Made by a program: the position numbers and the translations under genes | The notes under the pieces: model-generated | Seen by the model: only the letters and a program-made list of their open reading frames with translations | What the model was told of the DNA's origin: nothing | Databases searched by the model: none | Source: an uncultured Lachnospiraceae bacterium | GTDB lineage: Bacteria > Bacillota > Clostridia > Lachnospirales > Lachnospiraceae | Assembly (NCBI GenBank): GCA_910588865.1 | Contig: CAJUSJ010000079.1 | Coordinates: 1 to 18,727, forward strand | DNA: 18,727 nucleotides | Direction of reading: 5' to 3' | Shown: in pieces, positions 6,874-13,617 of the stretch | Layout: each line of letters opens with the position of its first letter | Numbering within the stretch: position 1 is the stretch's first letter

Positions 6874-6929
6874 AAAAAAAGCATAAGATGTATCAGGCAG
6901 TTTCATCCCCTGCCTGATACATCCTATGC
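6874..6929 (-). terminator. Intrinsic terminator after endonuclease III
   Basis: Arms at 6881-6900 and 6910-6929 pair over 20 bases with one imperfect position, which is a G-U wobble in the minus-strand transcript. The loop is 9 bases. In minus-strand reading the stem is followed by seven Ts (6880-6874). It marks the end of the transporter-MATE-endonuclease transcription unit. Confidence 0.92.
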
Positions 6930-6995
6930 GTCTTGTACCATTTCTGTTTCACTCCTCCAGGTTCTGCCAAAAGCCGCCTTCCCCGGCCCCTGCCC

Positions 6996-7631
6996 TCAGA
7001 CTCCGTTTTTTTCACAGATATCTTTCAGGCAGCATCTGTCACAGTAAGGCTTTGTCCTCGCGGTGCACACGTCCCTTCCGTGGTTCACCAGGCGGTGGCA
7101 GAAATTGTTGCCCTCCTCAGGGGGAACCAGCTTCCACAGGGCCATCTCCACCTTCTTTGGATCCTTGATCTTGTCCACCAGGCCCATGCGATTCACCAGG
7201 CGGATACAGTGGGTGTCCGTGACAATGGCCGGCTTGCCGAACACGTCGCCCATAATTAAGTTGGCGCTTTTTCTCCCCACCCCGGGAAGCTTTAAGAGGG
7301 CGTCAAAATCATCCGGTACCTTTCCCCCGTACTGGTCCCGCAGGATCTTCATACACCCGCTGATGTCTCTGGCCTTGCTGTGTCCCAGGCCGCAGGGCTT
7401 AACGATCTTCTCGATCTCCTCCACCGGGGCGTCTGCCAGGGAATCCACATCCGGATATTTTTCATACAGCCCTTCCACCACCACATTGACTCTCGCGTCT
7501 GTACACTGGGCCGCCAGCCTGACACTGACCAGCAGCTTCCACGCCTGATCGTAATCCAGGGTGCAGTCCGCGTCCGGATACTCCTTTTTCAGACGTTTTA
7601 TAATCTCCAATGTCAGTTCCTTTTTTGTCAT
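6996..7631 (-). CDS. nth: Endonuclease III (DNA glycosylase/AP lyase)
   Basis: This base-excision repair enzyme removes oxidised pyrimidines and nicks the resulting abasic site. The length is 211 residues, as usual. The helix-hairpin-helix LPGVGRKSANL (115-125) contains the catalytic Lys121, and Asp139 in VTDTH is the second catalytic residue. The iron-sulphur loop has Cys189, Cys197, Cys200 and Cys206, a C-x7-C-x2-C-x5-C pattern. The common pattern is C-x6-C-x2-C-x5-C, so there is one extra residue in the first interval. All four ligands remain, so the cluster is probably formed. The ATG at 7631 follows GGAGAG. The gene lies 95 bases after the MATE gene with no terminator between, and a strong terminator follows, so it is likely the last gene of the transporter operon, though it may have a promoter of its own. 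Confidence 0.95.
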   Translation of the reverse strand: MTKKELTLEIIKRLKKEYPDADCTLDYDQAWKLLVSVRLAAQCTDARVNVVVEGLYEKYPDVDSLADAPVEEIEKIVKPCGLGHSKARDISGCMKILRDQYGGKVPDDFDALLKLPGVGRKSANLIMGDVFGKPAIVTDTHCIRLVNRMGLVDKIKDPKKVEMALWKLVPPEEGNNFCHRLVNHGRDVCTARTKPYCDRCCLKDICEKNGV

Positions 7632-7647
7632 AATGTTCTCTCCATTT

Positions 7648-7696
7648 TATACCCAAGGGCATATGTATTTGCCAAATCATTTGGCTCATGGGTATA
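7648..7696. repeat. Nested inverted repeat between MATE and nth
   Basis: Outer arms TATACCCA (7648-7655) and TGGGTATA (7689-7696) are perfect 8-base complements. Inside lies a second hairpin, GCCAAA-TCA-TTTGGC (7671-7685). The outer arm lies about 17 bases before the nth start. Neither strand has a T tract directly at the stem, so a processing signal or leader structure is more likely than a simple terminator. Confidence 0.5.
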
Positions 7697-7726
7697 TCTC
7701 TTGTCATAAACCGTTTTTCTCTTTTT

Positions 7727-9064
7727 TTATCCTACAGAAAACACCCGGTCTCTCTGCTTTCTGGTCAGCACAGGCAGGGCAAACAAAAGAGCCTTGCACA
7801 CATTGTCGCCGATCATGCACAGCCACACGGCCCTCAGATCCAGGCTCCACACCTTCACGCACAGAAAGGTGAAAAAGATCCGTATGCCCCACATGCTGAA
7901 GGTCTCTACCAGGAACGCGTACTTTGTCCGTCCAAGGCCGTAAAAAATTCCCTCCAGCACGATCATCAGACCGAAAAAGGGCTCTGACAAGGCTACCAGC
8001 TTGAGCATCCTGGCTCCAAGGGTGGCTGCCGGCACGCTGGGGGTAAACAGGCGCATCAGCGGATAGGCCACCAGGTACAGCGTAAATCCGCTGAGACACA
8101 TGAGCAACACGGTCAGGATCACGCTTATGTTTCCCGTGGCTTTTAATTTTTCCTGATTTTTTTCTCCCAGTGCCGCGCCTACCAGGGCCGAGGTGGCGGT
8201 GCGCAGCCCGTAACCCGGGATATAGAAAATAGTCTCCGCCGTAACCGCTATGGAGTGGGCGGCAAAGATAGTGGTGCCCATGCCGGACACCAGGCCCGCG
8301 AACACCACATACCCCATGCAGGAAGTCATGCTGGTGCCGAGAACCGGCACGCCGATGCGGGCGCATTCTTTTAAAAGAGGGAGCTCCAGTGAAAATTCCC
8401 GCCACCTCCAGTTCAGCAGCTCATTTTTCCGGTATGCCCCGAACATCAAAAGCCCTGAGATACTGTAGGATATCGCCGACGCCGCGGCTGCCCCTGTAAC
8501 CCCAAGCCCTACCTTGTAGATCAGGATATAGTTGAGCGCCGCGTTCAGGCTGTTGGCCGTCATGCTGATGATCATGGGCGTCCTGGTGTTCTGGGTGGCC
8601 CGGATAGAGGCCCCCAGGATGGTGGTCCAGGTCCGGAACACCATGGGAAGGCTTATGATAAAAAAGTAGGTGGAAGCCTGGGCCTGTATGGCCTCCTCTG
8701 CCCCCATCCACACAGGGATGAAGGGACTCAGGAGGATACAGATGCTCCCGGTGACCGCGCCGCAGCCTGTGGCCAGAAAAAGGGCCTGTTTGGAAAGACT
8801 GCGGATCTTCTGCCTGTCGCCGCTTCCCACTGCCCTGGAGATCATGGCCAGGATGGCGGTCCCGATGGCTCCGGCCATGCTTCCCACCAGCCAGTTGACG
8901 GTGGTGGTGATGCTCACCGAAGCTGTGGCCTGCTCACCCAGCTGCCCCACCATGGCTGTATCTACATATTGAAGGAGGGTTGACAGGACCTCTTCCACCA
9001 TTGTGGGAAGGGACAGGGCCAGCAGCGTGCGTAAAAGCTGTCTCCTGTCCTGCCCATCAGTCAT
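7727..9064 (-). CDS. MATE-family efflux transporter
   Basis: The 445-residue, very hydrophobic protein has about 12 membrane helices in two similar halves, typical of MATE exporters that push out organic cations or toxic compounds using a Na+ or H+ gradient. The N-terminal helix ALSLPTMVEEVLSTLLQYVDTAMVGQLGE is the family signature region, repeated in the second half around ECARIGVPVLGTSM. FRTWTTILGASIRATQNTRTPM is the usual loop between helices 4 and 5. Its ATG lies inside the end of the binding-protein gene (ATGACTGA, 8-base overlap), so the two are translationally coupled. The substrate cannot be inferred from the protein. The context of an amino-acid importer is unusual for a drug exporter and may point to an amino-acid-related or metabolite substrate. 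Confidence 0.93.
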   Translation of the reverse strand: MTDGQDRRQLLRTLLALSLPTMVEEVLSTLLQYVDTAMVGQLGEQATASVSITTTVNWLVGSMAGAIGTAILAMISRAVGSGDRQKIRSLSKQALFLATGCGAVTGSICILLSPFIPVWMGAEEAIQAQASTYFFIISLPMVFRTWTTILGASIRATQNTRTPMIISMTANSLNAALNYILIYKVGLGVTGAAAASAISYSISGLLMFGAYRKNELLNWRWREFSLELPLLKECARIGVPVLGTSMTSCMGYVVFAGLVSGMGTTIFAAHSIAVTAETIFYIPGYGLRTATSALVGAALGEKNQEKLKATGNISVILTVLLMCLSGFTLYLVAYPLMRLFTPSVPAATLGARMLKLVALSEPFFGLMIVLEGIFYGLGRTKYAFLVETFSMWGIRIFFTFLCVKVWSLDLRAVWLCMIGDNVCKALLFALPVLTRKQRDRVFSVG

Positions 9065-9947
9065 TGCCCTGGGGATTCCTGGAAATATCGCTGCCGAAAT
9101 ATTTTTCTGACAGCTGTGTCAGCTCTCCCGACTGGCTGATCTGGGCAATGGCCTCATTGACCGCCTCCCGAAGGCTTGCGGAGTCCTCCCCCTTCCGCAT
9201 GGGGATGGCCACCAGGGACGCCTCGTCGGTCAGGGCCGCGATCTTTAGATTCCGGTCCGGGTGTGCCTTCATATAGTCATAGTAGGTCAACTCCGCGTTG
9301 AGAGTGGCGTCGATCCGCCCGGAAAGCAGCAGTTCAAAGGTCTGATTTAAGTCATCCACCCCTGTCACCGCGGCACCGTAGCTCTCCGCCAGCTCCGCGT
9401 AAGTGCTGGAAATGGTGTTGGCCGTATTTTTCCCTTCCAAATCCTCAAAAGACTGGATCTCATCGTTGTCCCCGTTCACCACGATGGCTGTGCGGATAAA
9501 GCCGTAGGGGTCTGAGAAGTCGTACTTTTCCCCTCTCTCCGGTGTGATCTCCACGCCGTTGACCACCATATCATATCGCCCCGCGTCCAGTCCGGCAAAA
9601 AGGCCATCCCACTCGCCTTCCACAAAGACAGCCTCCACACCCAGCTTCTGGGCGATCAATTTGGCCACCTCCACGTCATAGCCCACAAGCTCATCGTTCT
9701 CGTCGTGGTAAGTCCAGGGAGACCAGGTTCCCTCCATGGCCACAACCAACTGCCCCTTCTCCAGAATCTGGGCCAGCTGGTCCTTGTCACCACTGAAATC
9801 CTGAGCTTGGGCTCCCGCCTGCTCCGCCCTCGCCTCCTGGCTTTCCGACGGCTGTCCGCCTCCGCCTTCCGCTCCTGAACATCCTGCCAGAGCCATGGCT
9901 CCTGCTGTCATCAATACCGCTGTTGTCAATCTCGCGAAATTTTTCAT
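9057..9947 (-). CDS. Amino-acid ABC transporter substrate-binding lipoprotein (cystine-binding-like)
   Basis: The product has 296 residues with a lipoprotein signal: KNFARL, a hydrophobic run, then the lipobox LAGC with Cys23 as lipid anchor. A Gly/Ser/Gln/Glu-rich linker follows, then a family 3 solute-binding domain (about 55-290). EGTWSPWTYHDENDELVGYDVEVAK is the usual ligand-pocket start, and WDGLFAGLDAGRYDMVVNGV and FSDPYGF are conserved signatures. The Gly-Trp/Asp pattern and GYDVEV resemble cystine-binding proteins (TcyA/FliY type), but specificity is a guess. The ATG at 9947 was preferred over GTG at 9956 because AGGAG is 8 bases from the ATG and overlaps the GTG. It sits outside the membrane and hands the ligand to the permease coded upstream. 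Confidence 0.92.
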   Translation of the reverse strand: MKNFARLTTAVLMTAGAMALAGCSGAEGGGGQPSESQEARAEQAGAQAQDFSGDKDQLAQILEKGQLVVAMEGTWSPWTYHDENDELVGYDVEVAKLIAQKLGVEAVFVEGEWDGLFAGLDAGRYDMVVNGVEITPERGEKYDFSDPYGFIRTAIVVNGDNDEIQSFEDLEGKNTANTISSTYAELAESYGAAVTGVDDLNQTFELLLSGRIDATLNAELTYYDYMKAHPDRNLKIAALTDEASLVAIPMRKGEDSASLREAVNEAIAQISQSGELTQLSEKYFGSDISRNPQGND

Positions 9948-9999
9948 TTTACTCACTCCTCGTCATTTATGTCATACTGATGAATATAACGGTCAATCT

Positions 10000-10734
10000 C
10001 TACACATTCACAAGCCTCAAAAACTCTCTGGTCCTTTCCCCTCTGGGATTTTCAAAAAATTCTCTGGAATTTCCAGCCTCCGCTACCTGGCCGTTCTCCA
10101 TAAATATCACCTTTGTGGACACATTTTTAGCAAAGTTCATCTCATGGGTCACCACCAGCATGGTCATTCCCTCCTGGGCCAGATTCCTCATGACCTCCAA
10201 AACCTCCCCTATGAGTTCCGGATCCAGAGCCGATGTGGGCTCGTCAAAAAATAGGATCTCCGGGTCTGCCGCGATGGCTCTGGCTATGGCCACCCGCTGC
10301 TGCTGTCCGCCGGAGAGCTGATGGGGATAGTAGTCGCTCCGGTCAGATAACCCCACCTTCCCGAGAGCTTTTCTCCCCTTGTCAATGGCCTGGGCCTTCG
10401 GGATCTTCCGGGCCACGATCAGCCCCTCGGTCACGTTCTCCAGAGCAGTCTTGTTGAGAAACAGATTAAAATTCTGGAATACAAAAGCTGTCTTTCTCCG
10501 TATCCTGCCAATTTCCTTTTTGGACACCCGGCTCATATTGTAGGTTTCCCCGTCAAACACCATGGTTCCGCTGTCTGCTGTCTCCAGAAAATTGATACAC
10601 CTTAAAAATGTGGTCTTTCCGGAACCGCTGGGGCCAAGGATGGCCACCACATCTCCTTTATCCACATTCAGGTCCACCCCTTTGAGCACCTGCAGATCGC
10701 CAAAGTTTTTTTTCACATCTCTGATCTTGAGCAT
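10000..10734 (-). CDS. Amino-acid ABC transporter ATP-binding protein (GlnQ/TcyC type)
   Basis: This 244-residue ATPase drives the importer. Walker A GPSGSGKTT is at 34-42, the Q-loop Gln87 in VFQNFNLF, signature LSGGQQQR at 140-147, Walker B ILFFDEPTSALDPE from 160, and the H-loop His197 in VTHEMN. All catalytic parts are intact. The length is standard for the polar amino-acid uptake subfamily. The ATG at 10734 follows AGGAGG six bases away. It lies 53 bases after the permease gene and 52 bases before the binding-protein gene. Confidence 0.95.
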   Translation of the reverse strand: MLKIRDVKKNFGDLQVLKGVDLNVDKGDVVAILGPSGSGKTTFLRCINFLETADSGTMVFDGETYNMSRVSKKEIGRIRRKTAFVFQNFNLFLNKTALENVTEGLIVARKIPKAQAIDKGRKALGKVGLSDRSDYYPHQLSGGQQQRVAIARAIAADPEILFFDEPTSALDPELIGEVLEVMRNLAQEGMTMLVVTHEMNFAKNVSTKVIFMENGQVAEAGNSREFFENPRGERTREFLRLVNV

Positions 10735-10787
10735 CTCCTGCCTCCTGTCATGTTTTCTTTCCCCGCTTTCCGCCTGTCCAGCAGCCT

Positions 10788-11477
10788 TTATTTGGAGGAA
10801 AGATAAAAATTCAGCCGCTTCTCCCCCATGTGCTGCAGTCTGGTCAGCACAGTGGAAAAGATCAGGTAGATCAGCCCTACCTCACAGTACAGCGCCAGGG
10901 GCTCATAGGTTCTGGCCACGATCCGCTGAGTCGCCATGAACATCTCTGTCACCGTGATATTGGCGGCCAGGGAAGTGTCCTTCACCATGGCGATCAGGGA
11001 ATTGGACAAAGATGGAAACGCGGTCCGCAAAGCCTGTGGAAGCACGATCCTCCTCATGATCTGCAGATAAGACATACCCACGCAGTAACCTGCCTCCAGC
11101 TGTCCCTTGGGCACAGATTCCAGTGCCGCCCGGATGATCTCAGCGCCGTAAGCCCCTTCGTTGAGGGAGAACACGATCACCGCGGAGGGAAAGGGGTCCA
11201 GCACGATCCCTACCCCGGGCAATCCGTAAAAAATCACATATAACTGAACCAGAAGAGGCGTTCCCCGGATCACCCATATGTAAAACCTGGCTAATTGCTT
11301 CAGCCCTTTTATGTTGGCAAACTGTATCAGAGCCATAACCACCGCGATCACCATGGCAAAGGAGAAGGAGATCACAGTGAGAGGGATGGTCGCTTTCAAG
11401 CCTGGCAGCAGTATCTTCCAGAAAGAATCCAGCAAAATCCCGTACAGCCGTTCATTTATCATCGCTTCTATCCGCAT
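10788..11477 (-). CDS. Amino-acid ABC transporter permease (HisM/GlnP family)
   Basis: The 229-residue membrane protein has about five helices. The cytoplasmic EAA-type loop SVPKGQLEAGYCVGMSYLQ, followed by IMRRIVLPQALRTAFP, is the ATPase contact site of polar amino-acid permeases. FYIWVIRGTPLLVQLYVIFYGLP is the typical conserved helix. It is the first gene of the unit, downstream of a good promoter at 11518-11547. The start is uncertain: ATG 11477 abuts AAAGG with no spacing, while ATG 11462 (MINERLYG) is 14 bases away. The likely true start is one of these two. Confidence 0.93.
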   Translation of the reverse strand: MRIEAMINERLYGILLDSFWKILLPGLKATIPLTVISFSFAMVIAVVMALIQFANIKGLKQLARFYIWVIRGTPLLVQLYVIFYGLPGVGIVLDPFPSAVIVFSLNEGAYGAEIIRAALESVPKGQLEAGYCVGMSYLQIMRRIVLPQALRTAFPSLSNSLIAMVKDTSLAANITVTEMFMATQRIVARTYEPLALYCEVGLIYLIFSTVLTRLQHMGEKRLNFYLSSK

Positions 11478-11517
11478 CCTTTCTATATAATAATGTCCCT
11501 GTCACAGACGCTTCCTT

Positions 11518-11547
11518 ATTTTACCTCATACATCTCCATATCGTCAA
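11518..11547 (-). promoter_or_regulatory. SigA-type promoter of the amino-acid transporter operon
   Basis: On the minus strand TTGACG (11547-11542) and TAAAAT (11523-11518) are separated by 18 bases, each matching the housekeeping consensus at 5 of 6 positions. It lies about 40 bases before the permease start and just downstream of copy A of the post-terminator element. Confidence 0.65.
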
Positions 11548-11593
11548 GTGCTGTGTTGCTCCTCTCTACCCTGCCCCATGTAATCAAGCAGGG

Positions 11594-11651
11594 AAGGTCT
11601 CCCCCTACTCGCCGTGCAAACGGCCACATTTCCTTTCCGCCCTGTGTACAT
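11594..11651 (-). repeat. Post-terminator conserved element, copy A
   Basis: Directly after the MCP1 terminator the minus strand reads TGTACACAGGGCGGAAAGG, AAATGTGGCC, a small hairpin GCCGT-TTGC-ACGGC, and the core GCACGGCGAGTAGGGGG (11617-11601), identical over 17 bases to copy B. It precedes the promoter of the transporter operon. Confidence 0.6.
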
Positions 11652-11685
11652 AAAAAGTCCTGGGAATGTTATCCCCAGGACCTTT
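11652..11685 (-). terminator. Intrinsic terminator after MCP1
   Basis: GTCCTGGG (11657-11664) and CCCAGGAC (11674-11681) form a perfect 8-base stem. Minus-strand transcription then meets five Ts (11656-11652), with a matching A-rich run before the stem, so it may also work the other way. It starts 14 bases after the MCP1 stop and closes the chemoreceptor group. Confidence 0.88.
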
Positions 11686-11694
11686 TGATCCTTT

Positions 11695-13497
11695 TTAATA
11701 TTTGTCATTCATAGAATAGCTGACATCCTCATACCGATAGCTCTCGGAAGGACTGTCATAGGAACTTGCCGGCTCTGATATCAATGGCATGGAACCGCCT
11801 CCGGATTTCAGACGGAACTTGCTCACCTGCTGTTTCATCAGCTGCGCCTGGCTGGAGAGCTCCTCGCTGGCCGCCGCGCTCTGCTGAGCTGTGGCGGAGT
11901 TGGTCTGGATAACGCTGGAGATCTGATCAATACCCACGGTGATCTGGGAGATCGCCGCTGACTGGGTATTGCTGGCCTCAGATATCTTATCCATAAGCAG
12001 GGTAACCTCTCTTGCCCCTGTCACGGCCTGGCTCAAAGTCTTGGCTGTCTCGCTGGCAATCTCGGTACCGTTCTGAACCGCCTTAATGGAGTTCTCGATC
12101 AAGGCGGCAGTGTTCTTGGAAGCCTCGGCGCTCTTGCTGGCAAGATTTCTCACCTCGTCCGCCACAACCGCGAATCCCTTGCCCGCGCTTCCTGCCCTGG
12201 CGGCCTCAACAGCGGCATTCAAAGCAAGAATATTGGTCTGGAACGCGATATCCTCGATGGTCTTGATGATCTTGCCGATCTCGTTGGAGCTGTTGCTGAT
12301 ATCCTCCATGGCCTTGATCATATCCTGCATCTTCTCATTGCTCAGATTCATGTCATCGCCCACAGCGTCCACTTTTCTGTTGGCGTCGCTGGCATTTTCA
12401 GCGTTCTCCTTGATCCTTTCAGAGATATCGGAGATGGTGGCAGCCAGCTCCTCGATGGAGCTTGCCTGCTCGGTAGCGCCCTGGGAAAGAGCCTGGGCAC
12501 CGCTGGAAACCTGCTCGGAACTGTTGGAAACCTGCTCGCTGCTGGTACTGATCTGGGACATGGCCTCGTTCATCCGGTTAGCGATGGCCCGGAATGAGAG
12601 AAGCACCTGATGGAAACTTCCGATGTACTCCTGCTCACACACAGAGTCCACGGTCAGATCTCCGGAAGCCATCTTGGCCAGGAACTGATTCTCATCAGCC
12701 ACAATGGCTCTCAACTTTCTGATAACCTCGCGGAACTGGTCCGCAAGCACACCCAGCTCATCCTTTGACTGATATGTGATCTCCGTATCCAGATTGCCCT
12801 TGGCCATCTGAATAGCCGCCTCCTCAATCTCTGCCACTGGCTGGCGGATACTTGTGATAATGATGGTGGAGAAGACGACTCCGATCAGGATCACTATCAC
12901 CATCAATGCTACCTGGATGGCAGCAGCGTTCCTGTAAGTAACATTGCTCTCGTCATAGGCCTCCTCACTGCCTCTGGTGTTAAATGAGGACAGATTTTCC
13001 ATGGCAGCTGTCACAGCATCAAAGGCACCGCTTCCTTCGTCGCTGTCCAAAAGATTCCATGCCTCCGCTGTCTGACCTGCTCTTACCAGGTCCCCAAGCT
13101 TGCTGTCCACTTGCTTATAAGCGCTCCAGGTAGACTGGAGAGCCTCATAAAGCTGCCGTCCTTCCGCGGTTGATACATAATTGCCGTAGGAGGAAACATA
13201 AGAATCCATACTGCTGATCTGCTGTGAAATCCTTCCGGAATAATTCTGCATCTTGGAAGCATCATCTGATGTCACATACCTGACTTCATAAAGTCTTAAA
13301 TTTGACACAGTCGTGTTCATCTGGTCCGCCAGGGTGCAGCTGGGCATCCACTTTTCCGCAATGATCTTCGTCTCGCCGTTTAAGGTGCCCATGAGCATAA
13401 TTGACACAAACCCCAGGGCCAGCATTCCCACCAGAGCGATCCCCACCAGCACATAGAGCTTCGCTCTGATCTTTAGATTCTTAATCTTATCTCCCAT
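11695..13497 (-). CDS. Methyl-accepting chemotaxis protein, 4-helix-bundle sensor (MCP1)
   Basis: This 600-residue membrane chemoreceptor has helix 1 at about 13-36, an outside sensing part (about 37-190) with the helical pattern of the 4HB_MCP domain, helix 2 at about 193-216, a HAMP linker (about 217-270), and a second HAMP-like stretch (about 265-312). The signalling hairpin has its conserved tip IEDIAFQTNILALNAAVEAARAG (414-436), which contacts CheA and CheW. The tail from about 572 is rich in Ser and Tyr (DSPSESYRYEDVSYSMNDKY) and has no NWETF-type CheR-docking end. Its ATG follows GGAGGAAAG. It is the last of three receptors, 120 bases after MCP2, with a terminator following. The ligand is unknown. 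Confidence 0.95.
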   Translation of the reverse strand: MGDKIKNLKIRAKLYVLVGIALVGMLALGFVSIMLMGTLNGETKIIAEKWMPSCTLADQMNTTVSNLRLYEVRYVTSDDASKMQNYSGRISQQISSMDSYVSSYGNYVSTAEGRQLYEALQSTWSAYKQVDSKLGDLVRAGQTAEAWNLLDSDEGSGAFDAVTAAMENLSSFNTRGSEEAYDESNVTYRNAAAIQVALMVIVILIGVVFSTIIITSIRQPVAEIEEAAIQMAKGNLDTEITYQSKDELGVLADQFREVIRKLRAIVADENQFLAKMASGDLTVDSVCEQEYIGSFHQVLLSFRAIANRMNEAMSQISTSSEQVSNSSEQVSSGAQALSQGATEQASSIEELAATISDISERIKENAENASDANRKVDAVGDDMNLSNEKMQDMIKAMEDISNSSNEIGKIIKTIEDIAFQTNILALNAAVEAARAGSAGKGFAVVADEVRNLASKSAEASKNTAALIENSIKAVQNGTEIASETAKTLSQAVTGAREVTLLMDKISEASNTQSAAISQITVGIDQISSVIQTNSATAQQSAAASEELSSQAQLMKQQVSKFRLKSGGGSMPLISEPASSYDSPSESYRYEDVSYSMNDKY

Positions 13498-13617
13498 AAC
13501 ATCTTTCCTCCATTCCTTTTTCCGTGTCCCGTATTTTTTAATTTATCCATTTTCCTAGGGCACTAATAACTTTTGCCGCGGCTGTTTATGTAGCGTTACA
13601 GTCACAGCTGATCTGTC

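Noticed and set aside
7704..8405. 233-residue minus-strand frame inside the MATE gene
   Set aside because: It is an alternative frame of the MATE coding region, Arg/Gly/His-rich, with no ribosome site.
12086..12610. Plus-strand frames opposite MCP1 (similar ones at 13712-14098 and 15705-16055)
   Set aside because: They resemble each other only because the chemoreceptor hairpins are conserved. All are antisense shadows.
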